Shown: one piece after another, positions 22,826-35,015 of the stretch | How the letters are laid out: every line of letters starts with the position of its first letter | Position numbering within the stretch: the stretch's first letter is position 1 | Source: Miscanthus floridulus | Lineage: Eukaryota > Streptophyta > Magnoliopsida > Poales > Poaceae | Length of the DNA stretch: 64,000 bases | NCBI RefSeq assembly: GCF_019320115.1 | Contig: NC_089588.1 | Coordinates: 121,154,837-121,218,836, forward strand | Direction of reading: 5' to 3' | Position numbers and translations under genes: made by a program | The notes under the pieces: model-generated | The model's database searches: none | The model's input: the letters and a program-made list of their open reading frames with translations, nothing else | What the model was told of the DNA's origin: nothing

Positions 22826-22859
22826 TAATACTAGTAGAGAACAGACCTTTGATCCTCGG

Positions 22860-23136
22860 CCAAAATGGGCTCTAGTCCCAGAATTTTTTGCGCCCAGGAC
22901 TAGAGATATCTTTAGTCCCGGTTGGTGGCTCCAACCAAGACTAAAGGTCCCTGCCTAACGGCTACGGCAGGGACCTTTAGTCTTGGTTGGAGCCACCAAC
23001 CGGGACTAAAGGTATACTTTTACTCCCGGTTGGTGGCTCCAACCGGGAGTAAAGGTCTACTCCCGGGCCGTGGCTGCGCCCGGGGTTGGAAAGTTACCTT
23101 TAGTCCCGGTTGGAGCCACCAACCGGGACTAAAGGT
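22860..23136. repeat. CACTA left subterminal palindromes
   Basis: Repeated inverted motifs CTTTAGTCCCGGTTGG / CCAACCGGGACTAAAG at about 22910-23010 and 23097-23135, with a variant TTTTACTCCCGGTTGG pair at 23018-23056. In En/Spm elements such subterminal repeats bind the TNPA-type protein; binding here is inferred. Confidence 0.8.
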
Positions 23137-23149
23137 CCCCCCTTTATAT
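23097..23149 (+). promoter_or_regulatory. Palindrome plus TATA box, promoter 1 of CACTA
   Basis: A 39-bp palindrome (17-bp arms, AGCCA loop, 23097-23135) is followed seven bases later by TTTATAT (23143-23149). A pyrimidine-rich leader with CTCCTTCCTCCC follows, as in many plant 5' UTRs. The arrangement closely matches 29951-30006. Confidence 0.55.
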
Positions 23150-23456
23150 CCCGGTCGTCTCCTTCCTCCCCGAGCCCGAGCTCAGCACATTTTGAAGCTC
23201 ACTGCACTAGTGTTCTTGCTTCCTCCCTCCCTCCATTGTTCCTCTATCCATTCTTCTATTCCTCCGTCGATTTCTTCGATTCCTCCGTCGATTCTTCAGT
23301 TGTAAAGGTTACCAACCTCATACTCTCATTTTTCACCATTGTCTTATCTCATTTTGTTCACTATATATATGGTTCTTTATTGTGGTTTTTTTCATTTGTA
23401 AGCAATTTGGGCTCAAAATCACTTCAAGCTTGCATATTTACATGAAAGAAGGTTAA

Positions 23457-25073
23457 AGTAGCTAGTTGAACTTGTGGACCGTGTTCATCTCGGCGACCAT
23501 GTTCTCTGCCGAGCGGTAATGGACGTCAAGGAGGAGCTTTGATTATACGAGGGAGAGCGGCAACGGTCGTGGAAGACCGTGTTCCCTTCCTCGTCGAATC
23601 AGAGCTCTTCTGTGGCCAAGTACGGTGCCGTCCGGTGGAGAAATGCTCGCCGAGATGATCACGTAAGCAGGTTCAACTAGTACGGATGGTTATTTATTCA
23701 CATGTCCTGATATCGTCGCAGTAGTCTGTCAATCACCGTACTTTTTATTTTAACTTTTTATGAAATGAAAAACTTAGAAAATAGTTAGAAAATTATAGAA
23801 AATCCGTACTAGTTGAACTTGCGGACCGTGTTCAGCTCGGCGAACATGTTCTCCGTCGAGCGGTAACGAACATCAAGGAGGAGCTTTGATTCTATAAGGG
23901 AGAGTGACAACGGTCGTAGAAGACCGTGTTCCCTTTCTCGTCGAATCGGAGCTCTTCTGTGGCCAGGTATAGTGCCGTCCGGTGGAGAAATGCTCGCCGA
24001 GATGATCACGTAAGCAAGTTCAACTAGTACGGATGGTTATTTATTCACATGTCCCAATATCGTCGCAGTAGTCTGTCAATCACCATACTTTTTATTTTAA
24101 CTTTTTATGAAATGAAAAACTTAGAAAATAGTTAGAAAATTATAGAAAATCCGTACTAGTTGAACTTGCGGACCGTGTTCAGCTCGGCGAGCATGTTCTC
24201 CGTCGAGCGGTAACGAACATCAAGGAGGAGCTTTGATTCTACGAGGGAGAGTGACAACGGTCGTGGAAGACCGTGTTCCCTTCCTCGTAGAATCGGAGCT
24301 CTTCCTTGACCAAGTACGGTGCCGTCCAGTGGAGAAATGCTCGCCGAGATGATCACGTAAGCAAGGTCAACTAGTACGGATGGTTATTTATTCACATGTC
24401 CCGATATCGTTGCAGTAGTCTGTCAATCGCCGTACTTTTTATTTTAACTTTTTATGAAATGAAAAACTTAGAAAATAGTTAGAAAATTATAGAAAATCCG
24501 TACTAGTTGAACTTGCGGACCGTGTTCAGCTCGGCGAGCATGTTCTTTGTCGAGCGGTAATGGACATCAAGGAGGAGCTTTGATTCTACGAGAGAGAGCG
24601 ACAACGGTCGTGGAAGACCGTGTTCCCTTCCTCGTCGAATCGGAGCTCTTCCTTGACCAAGTACGGTGCCGTCCGGTGGAGAAATACTCGCCGAGATGAT
24701 CACGTAAGCAAGTTCAACTAGTACGGATGGTTATTTATTCACATGTCCCGATATCGTCGCAGTAGTATGTCAATCACCGTACTTTTTATTTTAACTTTTT
24801 ATGAAATAAAAAACTTAGAAAATAGTTAGAAAATTATAGAAAATCCGTACTAGTTGAACTTGCGGACCGTGTTCAGCTCGGCGAGCATGTTCTCTATCGA
24901 GCGGTAACGGACATCAAGGAGGAGCTTTGATTCTACGAGGGAGAGCGACAACAGTCGTGGAAGACCGTGCTCCCTTCCTCGTAGAATCGGAGCTCTTCCT
25001 TGACCAAGTACGGTGCCGTGCGGTAGAGAAATGCTCGCCGAGATGATCACGTAAGCAAGGTCAACTAGTACAG
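23457..25073 (+). repeat. 347-bp tandem array, five units, each with a 19-bp inverted repeat
   Basis: Units start at 23457 (diverged), 23804, 24151, 24498 and 24845; the last is partial. Each holds CCGTACTAGTTGAACTTGC at its start and the exact or near-exact reverse complement 211 bp later (24014-24032 in the second unit). These arms enclose about 190 bp with GAGGAGCTTTGATTCTACG and GAAGACCGTGTTCCC. An AT-rich spacer of 118 bp separates arm-flanked blocks. Minus-strand 66-codon ORFs recur only because the DNA repeats. Confidence 0.9.
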
Positions 25074-25105
25074 ATGGTTATTTATTAAAACATGTTTTTG
25101 AGCTA

Positions 25106-25340
25106 TAGTGTATTAAAAATGAGTATAGAGATATAGATAATTTTATAGTTTCTTAATTTTATTTGTTTATAAAATAAAAAATTTATAGTGTATTAAAAAA
25201 TGAGTATAGAGAGTAGATGGCAACTGCTTCATTATTTAGAGATATAGATAATTTTATAGTTTCTAAATTTTATTTGTTTATAAAATGAGAAATTTATAGT
25301 GTATTAAAAATGAGTATAGAGAGTAGATGGCAACTGCTTT
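25106..25340 (+). repeat. AT-rich direct repeats of about 110 bp
   Basis: TTATAGTGTATTAAAAATGAGTATAG recurs at about 25103, 25180 and 25293, followed in two cases by GAGTAGATGGCAACTGCTT. The intervening GATAATTTTATAGTTTC stretch is also repeated. Directly downstream of the 347-bp array. Confidence 0.7.
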
Positions 25341-25400
25341 CGGGTCCTCGGCCTCTCATGGGTTTCCAAAGCGACTTAGGCCAGGCCTCCCTCTCATTCC

Positions 25401-25861
25401 ATGCGGCAAGTGCGTGATGAGACGAAGATTGTGATGGAGTACCGAGTGAAGAAGGAGGGTCCCAACAAGGATCGCATCTTCTACAAGTGTCCGGATCGCA
25501 ATGTGAGTTATTTTATCGTATTTAATGATTATGGTTAGTTTATACCTATTTTCATGATGGTTGCGATTAAAGTTCTAATTTTTTGTTTTAATTTCAGTGG
25601 GATGGCAGTGGACGATGTTCAGGCTTCTACTGGGAGGAAGAGTATGTTGAACTCGTGCAAAAATATCTTGCACAACAGGCAGATACGGCGGCTAATGAGG
25701 TAGTGATCCAGCCGAAGAAGCCCAAAGATGTTGCACAATCGGGGGATCTGTCTGTTTTAGTTGAGATTGGTCACGAAATCCTTGTGCTCCTGAAATATAT
25801 TTTAGCTTTAGTTCTTTTAGTGGTAGTTGGGATTGTCTACATTGTAGCGATGCTTTCATAA
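25401..25861 (+). CDS. GRF-type zinc-finger small membrane protein in CACTA
   Basis: Two exons. ATG at about 25401 opens MRQVRDETKIVMEYRVKK and runs to a donor CAAT|GTGAGT at about 25503. An acceptor TTTCAG|TGGG near 25598 restores the frame. The joined region KDRIFYKCPDRN-WDGSGRCSGFYWEEEY matches the second half of a zf-GRF domain (xxFYxCP...CGFFxW). A tail of about 40 residues ends in a hydrophobic segment (ILVLLKYILALVLLVVVGIVY), a likely membrane anchor. The upstream Cys pair of a full GRF finger is not seen, so the 5' end may be incomplete. Function in the transposon is unknown. Confidence 0.5.
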
Positions 25862-25949
25862 ATTTGTACCTTTTGTGGTGGCACGCACGTTGTATAAATA
25901 ATTAATTGTGATCTAGGTTTTAATATGGTATTTATGTCATGTAATGCAG

Positions 25950-28900
25950 ATGAGCCGGCATTGGATGTACAATGCTGATTGCCACTCCCAAGAGTTCATT
26001 GACGGCGTGCATTCTTTGTTACGTGCGGCCGAGGTAAACAAACGCGATGGTTTTATGTGCTGCCCATGTGCCATATGTAAGAATACGGTGGAATATCCTT
26101 GCTCAAAGACTCTTCATTTACACTTGTTCAAGTCAGGTTTCATGCCAAACTATATTTGTTAGACGAAGCACGGAGAAATCGGAGTTGTAATGGAAGAAGG
26201 TGAAGAAAAACAATGGGACGACAATGATATTATTCCCGATGGTGCGTGCTTCAATGATACTGCAATGGGAGAAGCTGAAGAAGAGGTAGCCACAGAAGAT
26301 GATCCGGCTGATGATCTTTGTCAGGTCATTCGTGACACACAAAGAGAATGTGAAAGTGAAAAGGAGAAGATCAAGTTCGAGCGGATGCTAGAAGATCACA
26401 AGAAATTGTTGTACCCAACTTGTGATGCAGGACAGAAAAAGTTGGTAACCACACTAGAATTGCTACAATGGAAGGCAAAGAATGGTGTATCTGACAAGGG
26501 ATTTGGAGAGTTACTAAAAATCCAAAAGAAGATGTTTCCGAAGGACAATGAATTGCCCGCCACTACCTACGAAGCAAAACAAGTTGTCTATCCTATGGGG
26601 CTAGAAATCGAGAAGATACATGCATGTCCTAATGACTGCATCCTATACCGTGGCAAAGAGTACAAGAAATTGGATGCATGCCCGGTATGCCATGCATCGC
26701 GGTATAAGATCAGGCGAGATGACCCTGGTGATGTTGAGGGCGAACGTCCGCGGAAGAAAATCCCTGCCAAGGTTATGTGGTATGCTCCTATAATATCACG
26801 CTTGAAACGTCTGTTCAGAAACAAAGAACATGCAAAATTATTGTGATGGCACAAAGAAAATCGTAAGGTAGACAATATGTTGAGACACCCTGCTGATGGG
26901 TCCCAGTGGAGAGCAATCGACAGAGAATTCCTGTAGTTTGCAAATGACGCAAGAAACTTAAGGTTTGCTTTAAGTACAGATGGTATCAATCCTTTTGGAG
27001 AGCAGAACAATAGTCATAGCACTTGGCCTGTTACTCTAAGTATCTACAACATTCCTCCTTGGTTATGCATGAAGCGGAAGTTCATTATGATGCCTGTGCT
27101 CATCCAAGGCCCGAAGCAACCTGGCAATGACATCGATGTGTACCTGAGACCACTTATTGATGAACTTCTCATTTTGTGGAATAAAGAAGGTGTACGTGTG
27201 TGGGATGAGTACAAACAGGAACACTTTGATCTGCGAGCATTGTTGTTCATAACAATCAATGATTGGCCTGCTCTAAGTAATCTTTCAGGACAGTCAAACA
27301 AGGGATATAATGCATGCACACACTGCTTCGGTGATATTAGAGGTGTATTCTTGAAAAAAATGTCAAAAGGTCATGTACCTTGGCCATCGTCGATTTCTTC
27401 CTGCAAATCACCCGGTAAGAAAGAAAGGCAAGCATTTTAAAGGAAAGGCAGACCACCTGACCAAGCCTCGCAACCGAACCGGTGAGGATGTACTCGATAT
27501 GGTCAATGATGTGAAAGTCATCTTTGGAAAAGGACATGGCAGCCAACCTGTTCCGAATGACGCTAATGGTCACGCACCCATGTGAAAGAAGAAGTCCATA
27601 TTTTGGGACCTACCCTATTGGCAAGTCCTAGAGGTCCATAGCTCGATCGACATTATGCACTTGACGAAGAATCTTTGTGTGAACCTGCTAGGCTTCATGG
27701 GTGTGTATGGAAAGCCTAAGGACACATTTGAAGCACGACAAGACCTGCGTTGTTTGAGAGAAAGAGACAACCTGCATCCAGAGAAGACAGATGATGGACG
27801 CCATTACTTACGTCCTGCCAGCTACACTCTAAGCAAAGAGGAGAACGAAATCATGTTTGAATGCTTAAACAACATCAAGGTACCATCTAGATTCTCCTCG
27901 AATATAAAGGGTATTATAAATGTGCCAGAGAAGAAATTATGTAACTTAAAGTCCCATGACTGTCACATTCTCATGACGCAATTACTTCCAGTTGCATTAA
28001 GAGAAATTCTACCTCCAAATGTATGTCTAGCCACCGTGAAGCTATGTGCATTCCTCAATGCAATTTCTCAGAAGGCAATTGATCCAACTGATCTAGCTAA
28101 ACTACAGAATGATGTGGTTCAATGTCTTGTCAGCTTTGAGTTGGTGTTCCCTCCTTCCTTCTTTGATATCATGACACACCTCCTAGTTCACCTAGTCAAG
28201 GAGATTTTCATTCTCGGTCCTATGTTCCTACACAACAAGTTCCCCTTAGAGAGATTCATGGGAGTCCTGAAGAAATATGTTCACAACCGTGCTTGCCCAG
28301 AAGGAAGCACCGCCAAGGGCTATGGAACATAAGAGGTCATTGAGTTCTGTGTTGACTTTATTCTCAACCTTGACTCGATTGGTGTTCCTGAATCGAGACA
28401 TGAGAGGAGACTAAGCGGAAAGGGGACACTAGGGAGAAAAACATATATTGGTATGGATGATGATTATTTCAATAAAGCGCACTACACAGTTCTACAGAAC
28501 TCCTCTTTGGTAGATCCGTATATTGAGACACACAAGGATCTCTTACGATCCGAGTTTCCAGGGAAGACTGAAGCTTGGATTACGCGTAAGCACATGGAAA
28601 CTTTTGACGGTTGGTTGCGAAAAAATGTCAAGGTGATGAGAGCATCCATGAGCAACTGTATTTATTGGCTATGTAACCATCATGGCATATTGTCACATAC
28701 AAAGGGTACGAGATAAATGGGAACATATTCTACACAGTAGCCCAAGATAAAAGGAGTACCAACCAAAACAGTGGTGTCAGCATAGATGCCACAAACCCGA
28801 ATAGGAATAAGCAGACATATTATGGACGCATAGATGAAATATGGGAACTAAAATATGCACCTACTTTGAAGATCCCATTGTTCAAGTGTCAATGGGTCAA

Positions 28901-29300
28901 GGTGACCGGAGGCGGGGTAACAGTAGACAACGAGTATGGAATGACAATAGTAGACCTTAGTAATATTGGGTACAAAGACGAACCATTCGTCCTTGCCAAG
29001 GATGTGAATCAGGTGTTCTATGTCAATGATATGTCTACCAAACCAAAAAGAGGGAAAAACGATAATGACTCAACCAAAGAGCCAAAGCGCCACATAGTTC
29101 TTTCAGGGAAAAGAGTCATCGTGGGAATTGAGGACAAGTCGGACATGTCAGAAGATTATGAAAAGGATGACCGAATTCCGCCCTTCAAAGTGAACAAAGA
29201 CCCTAGCATCTTGGTAAATGATGAGGACACTCCATGGTTACGACGCGATCATAACCAAGGGACATATGTAAAGAAGAAGTTCACTGCTGTGCCCACTTGA
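25950..29300 (+). pseudogene. TNP2-type CACTA transposase
   Basis: It starts MSRHWMYNADCHSQEF right after an intron-end-like TGCAG. Recognisable blocks: CCPCAICKN zinc-binding start, DACPVCHASRYK, DGINPFGEQNNSHSTWP, RALLFITINDWPAL, GYNACTHCFGD, the DUF4218-like DCHILMTQLLPVALR to HNKFPLERFMGVLKKYVHNR, and a DUF4216-like end (FKCQWVKVTGGGV, DEPFVLAKDVNQVFYV). Lesions: TAG 26161, TGA 26845, TAG 26935, a one-base insertion in the A-run at 27353-27359, TGA 27584, TAA 28330 and a frameshift near 28690. This would be the cut-and-paste transposase, now inactive. It could still be a source of small RNA. Confidence 0.85.
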
Positions 29301-29777
29301 TGATATAGTGATTTAATGTAGTGTGTGTTTGAGATATTATGTAATAATTGTGAATTCAGATGTTTATTATGTCATGTTTCAAATTAAATCAATGTTTGAT
29401 TTGGTGGGATTTCTCTCTCAAAAAGGTAAATTAGGATATTGAGTGATGAAAAATTAAAATATTAACGTTAAAATGATGTAAAAACAAATTTCCTATCCAA
29501 AACCAATAGTTTTAATAATTTTAATTAAACACTACATTTTTGCATTAACGAAATAATAAATATTAGTTACATTATGTTTTATAATTGTAACAAAAAATAA
29601 AAAAAGTTAGGTTATTGATTTTTCCTATGTGCAATAAAGAAAAAGAAAATCCATATTTTTAACAAAATAATTTTATGCCTTTTATTTAATTTACTATGTA
29701 TTTAAAAAAAACTATTGCATTTCTATTGTATTTAACAAGACTATTGCTTAAAACACGCGGGAAACGAAACTGCAGCC

Positions 29778-29988
29778 CACCTTTACTCCCGGGTTGGAAG
29801 CCCACCCGGGAGTAAAGGTGGCCTGCAGTTTCGTGGCCCGCCAAAAAAACCTTTACTCCCGGTGCTTATTACCAACCGGGAGTAAAGGTAAACCTTTACT
29901 CCTGGTGCGTGTTACCAACTGGTTGGTAACACGCAGCGGGAGTAAAGGACCTTTACTCCCGGTGGGAGGATAGCACCGGGAGTAAAGG
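29778..29988. repeat. Internal CTTTACTCCCGG palindrome cluster
   Basis: Inverted pairs CTTTACTCCCGG / CCGGGAGTAAAG occur at 29779-29818, 29850-29888, 29893-29949 (partly degraded) and 29951-29988. The G-to-C variant (ACTCCC rather than AGTCCC) is the same one found at 23018-23056. Such repeats are normally confined to CACTA ends. Confidence 0.8.
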
Positions 29989-30006
29989 GGCATGGCATAT
30001 ATATAC
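29951..30006 (+). promoter_or_regulatory. Palindrome plus TATA box, promoter 2 of CACTA
   Basis: Palindrome arms at 29951-29962 and 29977-29988 are followed eight bases later by ATATATATAC (about 29997-30006). A leader with CCGCCACACCGCCGGCCGCCC then a GTACG donor-like site (30094) follows. Presumed promoter of the TNP1-type gene starting at 31187. Confidence 0.5.
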
Positions 30007-31186
30007 TTGTGCCATCTTCTTCCTTGCGTTCTTCGCCAATTCCTCTCCCCCTGTGCCCACGCCACTCGGCCCGCCACACCGCCGGCCGCCCTAAGGTACG
30101 TTGTGCTTGCTCCAATCCTATTCCATCCATGCATGAAACACATGTTTTAGGCAAGTTCATGATCATGGTAACCATACGTCCATGTTGTTCACGTTTTCTT
30201 TTCCTACGTGCATGCTTTGATACAGTAGCTACTGAAACTTTGGTTGTCACTTGCATACGTACGTACGTCAACAAATGTGTGTATCAATCGCAAACCGAAA
30301 TGTATACTTAACTAATTTTCATGGCATGTCGCACACGGTGTTCAGATGGGCATTATTCTCTGTTGTGCTAACTATTATAAGAAAGAAAGTGCCAAAGGAA
30401 CAGAAAAAAATTCTAGTGTATACGCGCCATCTATAAGCGCCATGCGTTTCTATGTATAAGCGCCATGTGTTTCTATGTATACGATGGAGCACCGCCGCCC
30501 TCGTTCGCCCTAGGGTTTAGGGTTTATACGGCGGAGCACCGCCGCCCTCGTTTGCCCTAGGGTTTAGGGTTACGCCGCCCTCGTTCGATCATTTTTGGTG
30601 GGTGAAGGTTGGTTTGCAGGTGGTTGTGGATGATATGGCATGCGAGGTGTGTTTTGAAGAGGATGCTCCCGATGTTTGGGAGTTCCAACGCCAAGGGCCG
30701 ACTTGATGTCTATTTTTTATCGATGTAACGTGTGTTGTTGTATTTGTTGTAAATTTGGCGTGTTGTTGTGAACCTCTTCGAGGGTTCCAATCATTGTAAA
30801 CATTATTTGGAGCTGTTTACTCGACGAGTCAGGATGCAGTGCGATTTTGTTGTCACTTTGGTTTGCAGCAACGCCCCCCTTTTCTTTTAGGCGAGGCTCA
30901 TCGTTTATTGTTCTCAGAAACTTGACGCGCAACGATGCCCCCTTTCTTTCAGGCAAGGCTCGCTATTTTTCATTTAATAAAACCTAATGCGTAGCGACGC
31001 CCCCCTTTTGTTTCAGGCAGGACCACCGCCAAAACCTACTCGCTTCCTGATTCTTCTTATCATACAAACCAACCTTCACCTGTCAAAACCTACTCGTTTA
31101 GGGTTTAGGGTTTATACGGCGGAAGATTTTATGCATGTAAGCAAAGATTTGACGTACTATATATTGGTTTTGTTTTTTGAAGCTAG

Positions 31187-34100
31187 ATGGCCGACCCGAG
31201 AAACAAGGATGAGGAGGAGTTGATGATGAATTTGATCAACACTAGCACTCAAGTTGCCGGTGATGATGGTGCTAAAAAAAGTGCAAGAGGATGCAGATGA
31301 CAGGAGTCAGTACTTAGCTCTTGAACAAAATGAGCAACAACATATTGGCCAAGTATATATTTTTTATTATTAGCTATATATATTATCATATGTCTTATGT
31401 GTGCTCATGACATTAAAAATAATGTTTATGTTTTGTAGCCCTCTGGATCGACATCAACAACTACAACGAAGAGTAAAAATGTTCGAGGTCCCAAAAAGCC
31501 ATTGGATGGCCGCTTCATCATCTCGGAGTTCAATGTGGATACAGGCGAACCGGGGGGCCAAATAAATTGAAATTCATGCACCACTGTGGTTACCTTGTAC
31601 GGGACCGGCTCCCAATCAGTACCTGCGAATGGAAGAAGAAGACCAATGCTCCTCATATCAGTTTTGTCTCCGATCATGACAAGACGTTAATTTAGAAAGA
31701 TGTCTTGGTACATTTCACGCTCCAAACAGATGATTATGATGATATAATAGATGGTGATGAATTGAAGGAGCGAGTTAGGGATTGTGCAATGAAGAAGATG
31801 GCCACCCAGTTTTAGACTTGGAAGAAACACCTATACACGACGTATGTCAAGAAGAACATAGCACCAGATTTTACTGTCCCAGGCCTGATCTCAAAGCAGA
31901 GGCCCTATTGGAATGAGTTTGTACAGTACAAGACTTCGGAAGATGGTGTGAGTCGGGTGATAAAGAACCAACGTAATGCCCAACAGAAGACATACCACCA
32001 TAACTTGGGATCAGGTGGCTACCCAACTGCCATTAAGAAGTGGAACAAAATGGAAGCAGTCCTTCTTGCCAAGGGTATCACACCAGAATCACTCGAGTGG
32101 GGAGAGCGTGCAAAGAATTGGTTTTTCACTCATGGGGGAACACTGGACCAGGAGACAGGGAAGTGTGTTTATGGCGCAAGACTGCAAGAAGTAGCATAAA
32201 GATTGTTTTATGCTCAGAGAGCTACTGCTAGTGGTGCGTTCAGGCCTAACAGAGAGAAGGATGAGCTGACATACGCCATCGGGACTATTGAACATGGTGG
32301 CCGAACTAGACGAAAAGAAAGTGTCTCGTGGGAGCATGGATTCCCTCAGGACAGACCTTCCTACAGAAGCCACCAGAGAAAGAAGGAAGAAGAGGCACAA
32401 CGGCTCCAGAGGTTGGAGGAAGCGGTGCGTGAAGCACAGGAGCGGGAAAAAAACCTTGAAGCGAGAATACAGGAGGAAATCAGAAGGCAAGTGCAAATAG
32501 CAATGAGTGCAAGCAAGCAGGCATTAGAGCCAGGAATCAACATTAGCCAATCTGTTCAGTTGAAAAGCAGCTGCGCTTCCACGGAGATACCAAATCAAGG
32601 GGGACACAGGACTGCGCTTCCCTGTGGATGACATCACTGAACCTTGTATATCGTGTGAGCTACACATTCCGAAGGGGAATTCCACAATCAAGGTGGCTAT
32701 CGGTGTTGTTAATCCTATTGACCGAACCAAGACACCAAGGATTCATGGGAATATAATCCAAGAAGGATATGCTACCATCTCGGTAGATAAAGCTGAAAAA
32801 GGTTTTAGTGATTTGCCTCTTGACATTCCTGGAGGTGATGGCGAGAAGACTTTAGGAGAAGCAGAGAAGACATTCATTCTATGGCGCAAGCGCTACATCA
32901 TCATTCCCGAGATGTCGGCTCCACCTCCTCCTGAACTACCTCACCATAGGTACGTGCGGATGAAAACACTACATCATTAATTTGTATTGGCTTAAATAAT
33001 TAACAATCTGCTCATAATAATATGCCATTCCTTTTTTTGTAGCAGATCCTACCCCAACCTAAATCCAATTGTTCAATCGCCAGATCATCATAGTGCTCTG
33101 TACGATGACATTGTGTTGGAAGGCGAGGCTACATCCACACCATCTCCAAGGAGGTCTCCAACGCCGCAGCCGCCACCTCCAAGGAGGTCTCCAACGCCGC
33201 TGCCACCACCTCCAAGGAGGTCTCCAATGCCTCCCCCGCCCCTGCCTACCAAGAAGCCTAGCAAGAGGCCAGCCCCGCAAATGAAGAACTAGTCCCCGTC
33301 GGCAAAGAAAGCCACCGTGAAACTAAGGGCTATTCCCAAAATAATATCTAAAGAGAAGGAAGAAGAAACTAATGCATATAAAAAAGATATGTCTAGATTC
33401 TATGACAAACTTAAAAAGAATCAAGAAGCAAGGAGAAACCCGGAGAAACCGTACTTCTTCGTAGCTCTAGATATTCTAAGAAAAAGGGTGGCTTCTTACC
33501 AGCAACAACAGCGGGAATCTCATAAGCCGTCCAAATCAACGTTAACGGACTATGACCGCACTCTCACCAAGTCAATTGAGGCGGCACAGAAAAAGAAACG
33601 GGCAGGGAAAGGAGTTGCCCAACTCGGACAACAATTGCACCAATCAGTCCCCCCGCTAGTTGTTGGTAATGAATATGGTTCGAATTTAGGATTAATGCAT
33701 CAGGCAAACATACCTCCGGATGTCGATTTGGATCACCTTGGTGAATTTATTGATGAGACTGGTCTTGACCTTTACCAGATATTTGGTGATGGAAACATTG
33801 AGAGTGCGGCGGAGGTTGATATTTAGAAGAAAAAATTTATACTAGGCCAGAGTCTATACAACCCTCAAGCCTTATCTGATCTGGGGACGCAAATGTACCT
33901 GCTAAACAAGTGGTACATGCAGGCGTCTACCGGTGGAGACTTCTGTGTTGGTGTCAGAATTAGAGACGAATATTGGTTCCATGGCGATGATGTTATGTAT
34001 GTTGACTTTGCAGAATTTCATCAACTATGACACCTGACCTCTCTGGACAAAGTTATCATTAGCTGCTATTGCCTATAAGTAATAATTCTTTCGATCTATT

Positions 34101-34963
34101 ATTAAACTCATCATATGTGTGTATATGCATATAAATTATCCTAACAAGTACTATATATATGCAGATTTACAATGATAGAGCTCAGAAAGAAAGGCTGCAA
34201 TGAAATTGGTTTTGTTGATCCCCATATAGTATTCAAAGACCCAGTTACTCCAAAGACTAATTAGAAGTCTGAGTCAGAGAGTAACTTATGAACTTCTTAG
34301 TGAACCAACGCCACAAGAAGGATATACTCTTTCCCTACAACTTCAAGTGAGTGTTAATAATGTCGATCATCTTTAATGGCTCATATGTTGATTCTAGTTA
34401 ATTAATGAGTGTTATGCGTTATATCCTATAAACACATGCAGCAATCACTGGATATTGATGGACATCGATCTGGTGAAAAGTCACTTGATAATCTATGACT
34501 TGATGAGAAAACCACAACAAGACTACCAAGATATGATAGATACTATCCAGAGGTAAATTTCGGTATCTCTAGCAACTATATATACACACAAATATGATGA
34601 TTAACTATATCTGATGACGTGGCAAATTTTTTATTGGACAGTGTTTGGAAAACCTTTATTGAGAAGCAACACATGGGAAAATGCAAAGCGATACTGAATG
34701 TAATCCCTTTGAAAGTAAGTCCCCTAAATCGCATCATCTTTATTAATTAAACATATAGTTTTCACTGGATCACCAGATTGGATGACAAATCTTTTTCTCG
34801 TAAAGTGGTGTCTGAGGCAGGAACAGGGGAACAACTACTGTGATTACTATGTTTGCAAGTTTATCAAGGTGGTCTCCCAAAGAACTCCTACAGAGAGACT
34901 CAAAGTACGTTAAAAATACACTATATATTTATTTAATTATTATTATTGATTGTGTTACTATGT

Positions 34964-35015
<52 letters not shown>

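Noticed and set aside
23809..25050. Four repeated 66-residue minus-strand ORFs as a real gene family
   Set aside because: They recur only because the 347-bp DNA unit repeats; there is no domain, start context or splice evidence.
23457..25073. CRISPR-like array
   Set aside because: Unit length 347 bp, near-identical spacers and a plant genome context exclude it; likewise for the 62228-63735 minisatellite.
30500..30575. Interstitial telomere repeats (CCCTAGGGTTTAGGG)
   Set aside because: Only isolated copies of TTTAGGG within a GC-rich leader; not a tandem telomeric tract.
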